From contig URUD01000060.1 in NCBI GenBank assembly GCA_900550935.1, positions 1 through 14,203 of the forward strand: 14,203 nt of DNA, read 5' to 3'. Source of the DNA: an uncultured Roseburia sp. (lineage in GTDB: Bacteria; Bacillota; Clostridia; Lachnospirales; Lachnospiraceae). Made by a program: the position numbers and the translations under genes. The notes under the pieces are model-generated. The model saw only the letters and a program-made list of their open reading frames with translations. It searched no databases and was not told the origin of the DNA. Numbering within the stretch: position 1 is the stretch's first letter; the number at the start of each line of letters is the position of its first letter. This document shows, piece by piece, positions 13,574 through 14,203 of this stretch.

Positions 13574-14134
13574 GTGGCAAAAGTAGAATTAAAACAGCCA
13601 ATCGTACAGGAAATTTCTGACAACATTAAAGATGCACAGTCTGTAGTAGTAGTAAACTATCGTGGACTTACCGTGGCTGAAGATACTGAGTTACGTAAAG
13701 CATTAAGAGAAGCTGGTGTTACTTATAAAGTATATAAGAACACATTGGTAAGACGTGCAGTAGAAGGCACAGATTTCGCAGCTTTACAGGATGTCTTAGA
13801 AGGACCGAATGCTTTCGCAATCTCTACAACAGATGCAACAGCTCCGGCAAGAGTTTTAGCTAAATTTGCAAAGAGCGCTCCAGCACTTGAGATCAAAGCT
13901 GGTGTCGTAGAAGGAACATTCTACGATGAGGCAGGCATGAAAGCAGTTGCAGCAGTGCCGTCAAGAGAAGAGCTTCTTTCCAAATTACTTGGCAGTATGC
14001 AGTCTCCTATTACCAATCTTGCTCGTGTTCTTAATCAGATCGCAGAACAGGGTGGTGCAGCAGATGCAGCAGATGCAGCAGTAGCAGCTCCGGCTGAGGA
14101 AGCAGCTCCTGTAGAAGAAACTCCGGCAGAATAA
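13574..14134 (+). CDS. rplJ: 50S ribosomal protein L10
   Basis: A 186-residue L10 starting with GTG. It begins VAKVELKQPIVQEISDNIKD and carries SVVVVNYRGLTVAEDTELRK and YKVYKNTLVRRA, the rRNA- and L11-contact region of the family. The section ending SPITNLARVLNQIAEQ forms the helix that holds L12 dimers. An acidic Ala/Glu/Pro-rich tail of about 27 residues (GGAADAADAAVAAPAEE, then AAPVEETPAE) makes it slightly longer than the 165-175 usual for L10, and the tail resembles an L12 hinge. AAAAGGAGG (13556-13564) precedes the GTG by 9 bases; longer in-frame starts would lie inside the leader RNA. L10 with L12 forms the stalk that recruits translation factors. Confidence 0.97.
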   Translation: MAKVELKQPIVQEISDNIKDAQSVVVVNYRGLTVAEDTELRKALREAGVTYKVYKNTLVRRAVEGTDFAALQDVLEGPNAFAISTTDATAPARVLAKFAKSAPALEIKAGVVEGTFYDEAGMKAVAAVPSREELLSKLLGSMQSPITNLARVLNQIAEQGGAADAADAAVAAPAEEAAPVEETPAE

Positions 14135-14156
14135 TCTGCATAGACGAGTTAGAAAC

Positions 14157-14185
14157 ATTATTTGGTAAAACCAACACAAAATAAT
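14157..14185 (+). other. Hairpin in the rplJ-rplL gap
   Basis: ATTATTT (14157-14163) pairs with AAATAAT (14179-14185), with GGT/ACC inside and a bulge; an alternative inner stem is TTGGT/ACCAA. There is no proper T-run. It could be a processing or stability element setting the higher L12 output, but this is only a fold seen by eye. Confidence 0.3.
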
Positions 14186-14192
14186 TTAAAAT

Positions 14193-14203
14193 GGAGGAAA
14201 ATA
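14193..14203 (+). promoter_or_regulatory. Ribosome binding site of the next gene, expected to be rplL
   Basis: GGAGG (14193-14197) is followed by AAAAT and a final A that would be the first base of an ATG cut off by the window edge. Gene order after rplJ makes rplL (L7/L12) the expected product; no coding sequence is visible to confirm it. Confidence 0.6.

Overview
The window looks like a chromosomal segment of a motile, low-to-mid G+C Firmicute of the Lachnospiraceae (Roseburia/Agathobacter/Eubacterium-like). The evidence is strong AGGAGG-type ribosome binding sites, a zinc-type bacterial L33, the order rpmG-secE-nusG-rplK-rplA-rplJ with an L10-type leader, a long flagellin, two CgeB/DUF3880-like glycosyltransferases and a secreted CAP protein of the kind common in gut Clostridia. 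The genus is inference from gene content; no database search was possible.

Layout. Positions 1-168: AT-rich upstream DNA with a small inverted repeat. 169-1566 (+): ATPase of the archaeal-type AAA family with a C-terminal DUF234 nuclease-like domain. 1563-2576 (-): family 2 glycosyltransferase, overlapping the ATPase tail to tail by 4 bp. 2579-4585 (-): 668-residue flagellin, 2 bp upstream of that glycosyltransferase and probably co-transcribed with it. 4730-5938 (+): CgeB-like glycosyltransferase, divergent from the flagellin. 6100-7392 (+): FliD-like filament cap/hook-associated protein. 7393-7933: no gene, but filled almost stop codon to stop codon by a long imperfect inverted repeat centred on a bidirectional terminator. 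7934-9091 (-): a second CgeB-like glycosyltransferase. 9226-10845 (+): secreted CAP-domain protein, divergent from it. From 10917 to the right edge (+): the ribosomal/secretion/antitermination cluster rpmG, secE, nusG, rplK, rplA, then a new promoter with an L10 leader, rplJ, and the ribosome binding site of rplL, whose coding sequence lies beyond the edge.

How the genes fit together. The left 9 kb reads as a flagellar filament and glycosylation locus: a flagellin with a Ser/Thr/Asn-rich variable centre, a cap-like protein, and three glycosyltransferases that could decorate the filament. The right 3.3 kb is the conserved translation cluster. Two RNA controls are visible there: a probable L1 site that resembles the 23S rRNA L1 site, abutting the rplA ribosome binding site, and an L10 leader with an intrinsic terminator and a possible antiterminator before rplJ.

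The least explained element is the inverted repeat at 7391-7930. Because its arms lie downstream of two convergent genes and the terminator is in the middle, the fliD-like and glycosyltransferase mRNAs would each end with a homologous 3' UTR of roughly 260 nt. The arms keep blocks of perfect identity, the longest 26 bp, separated by diverged sequence.
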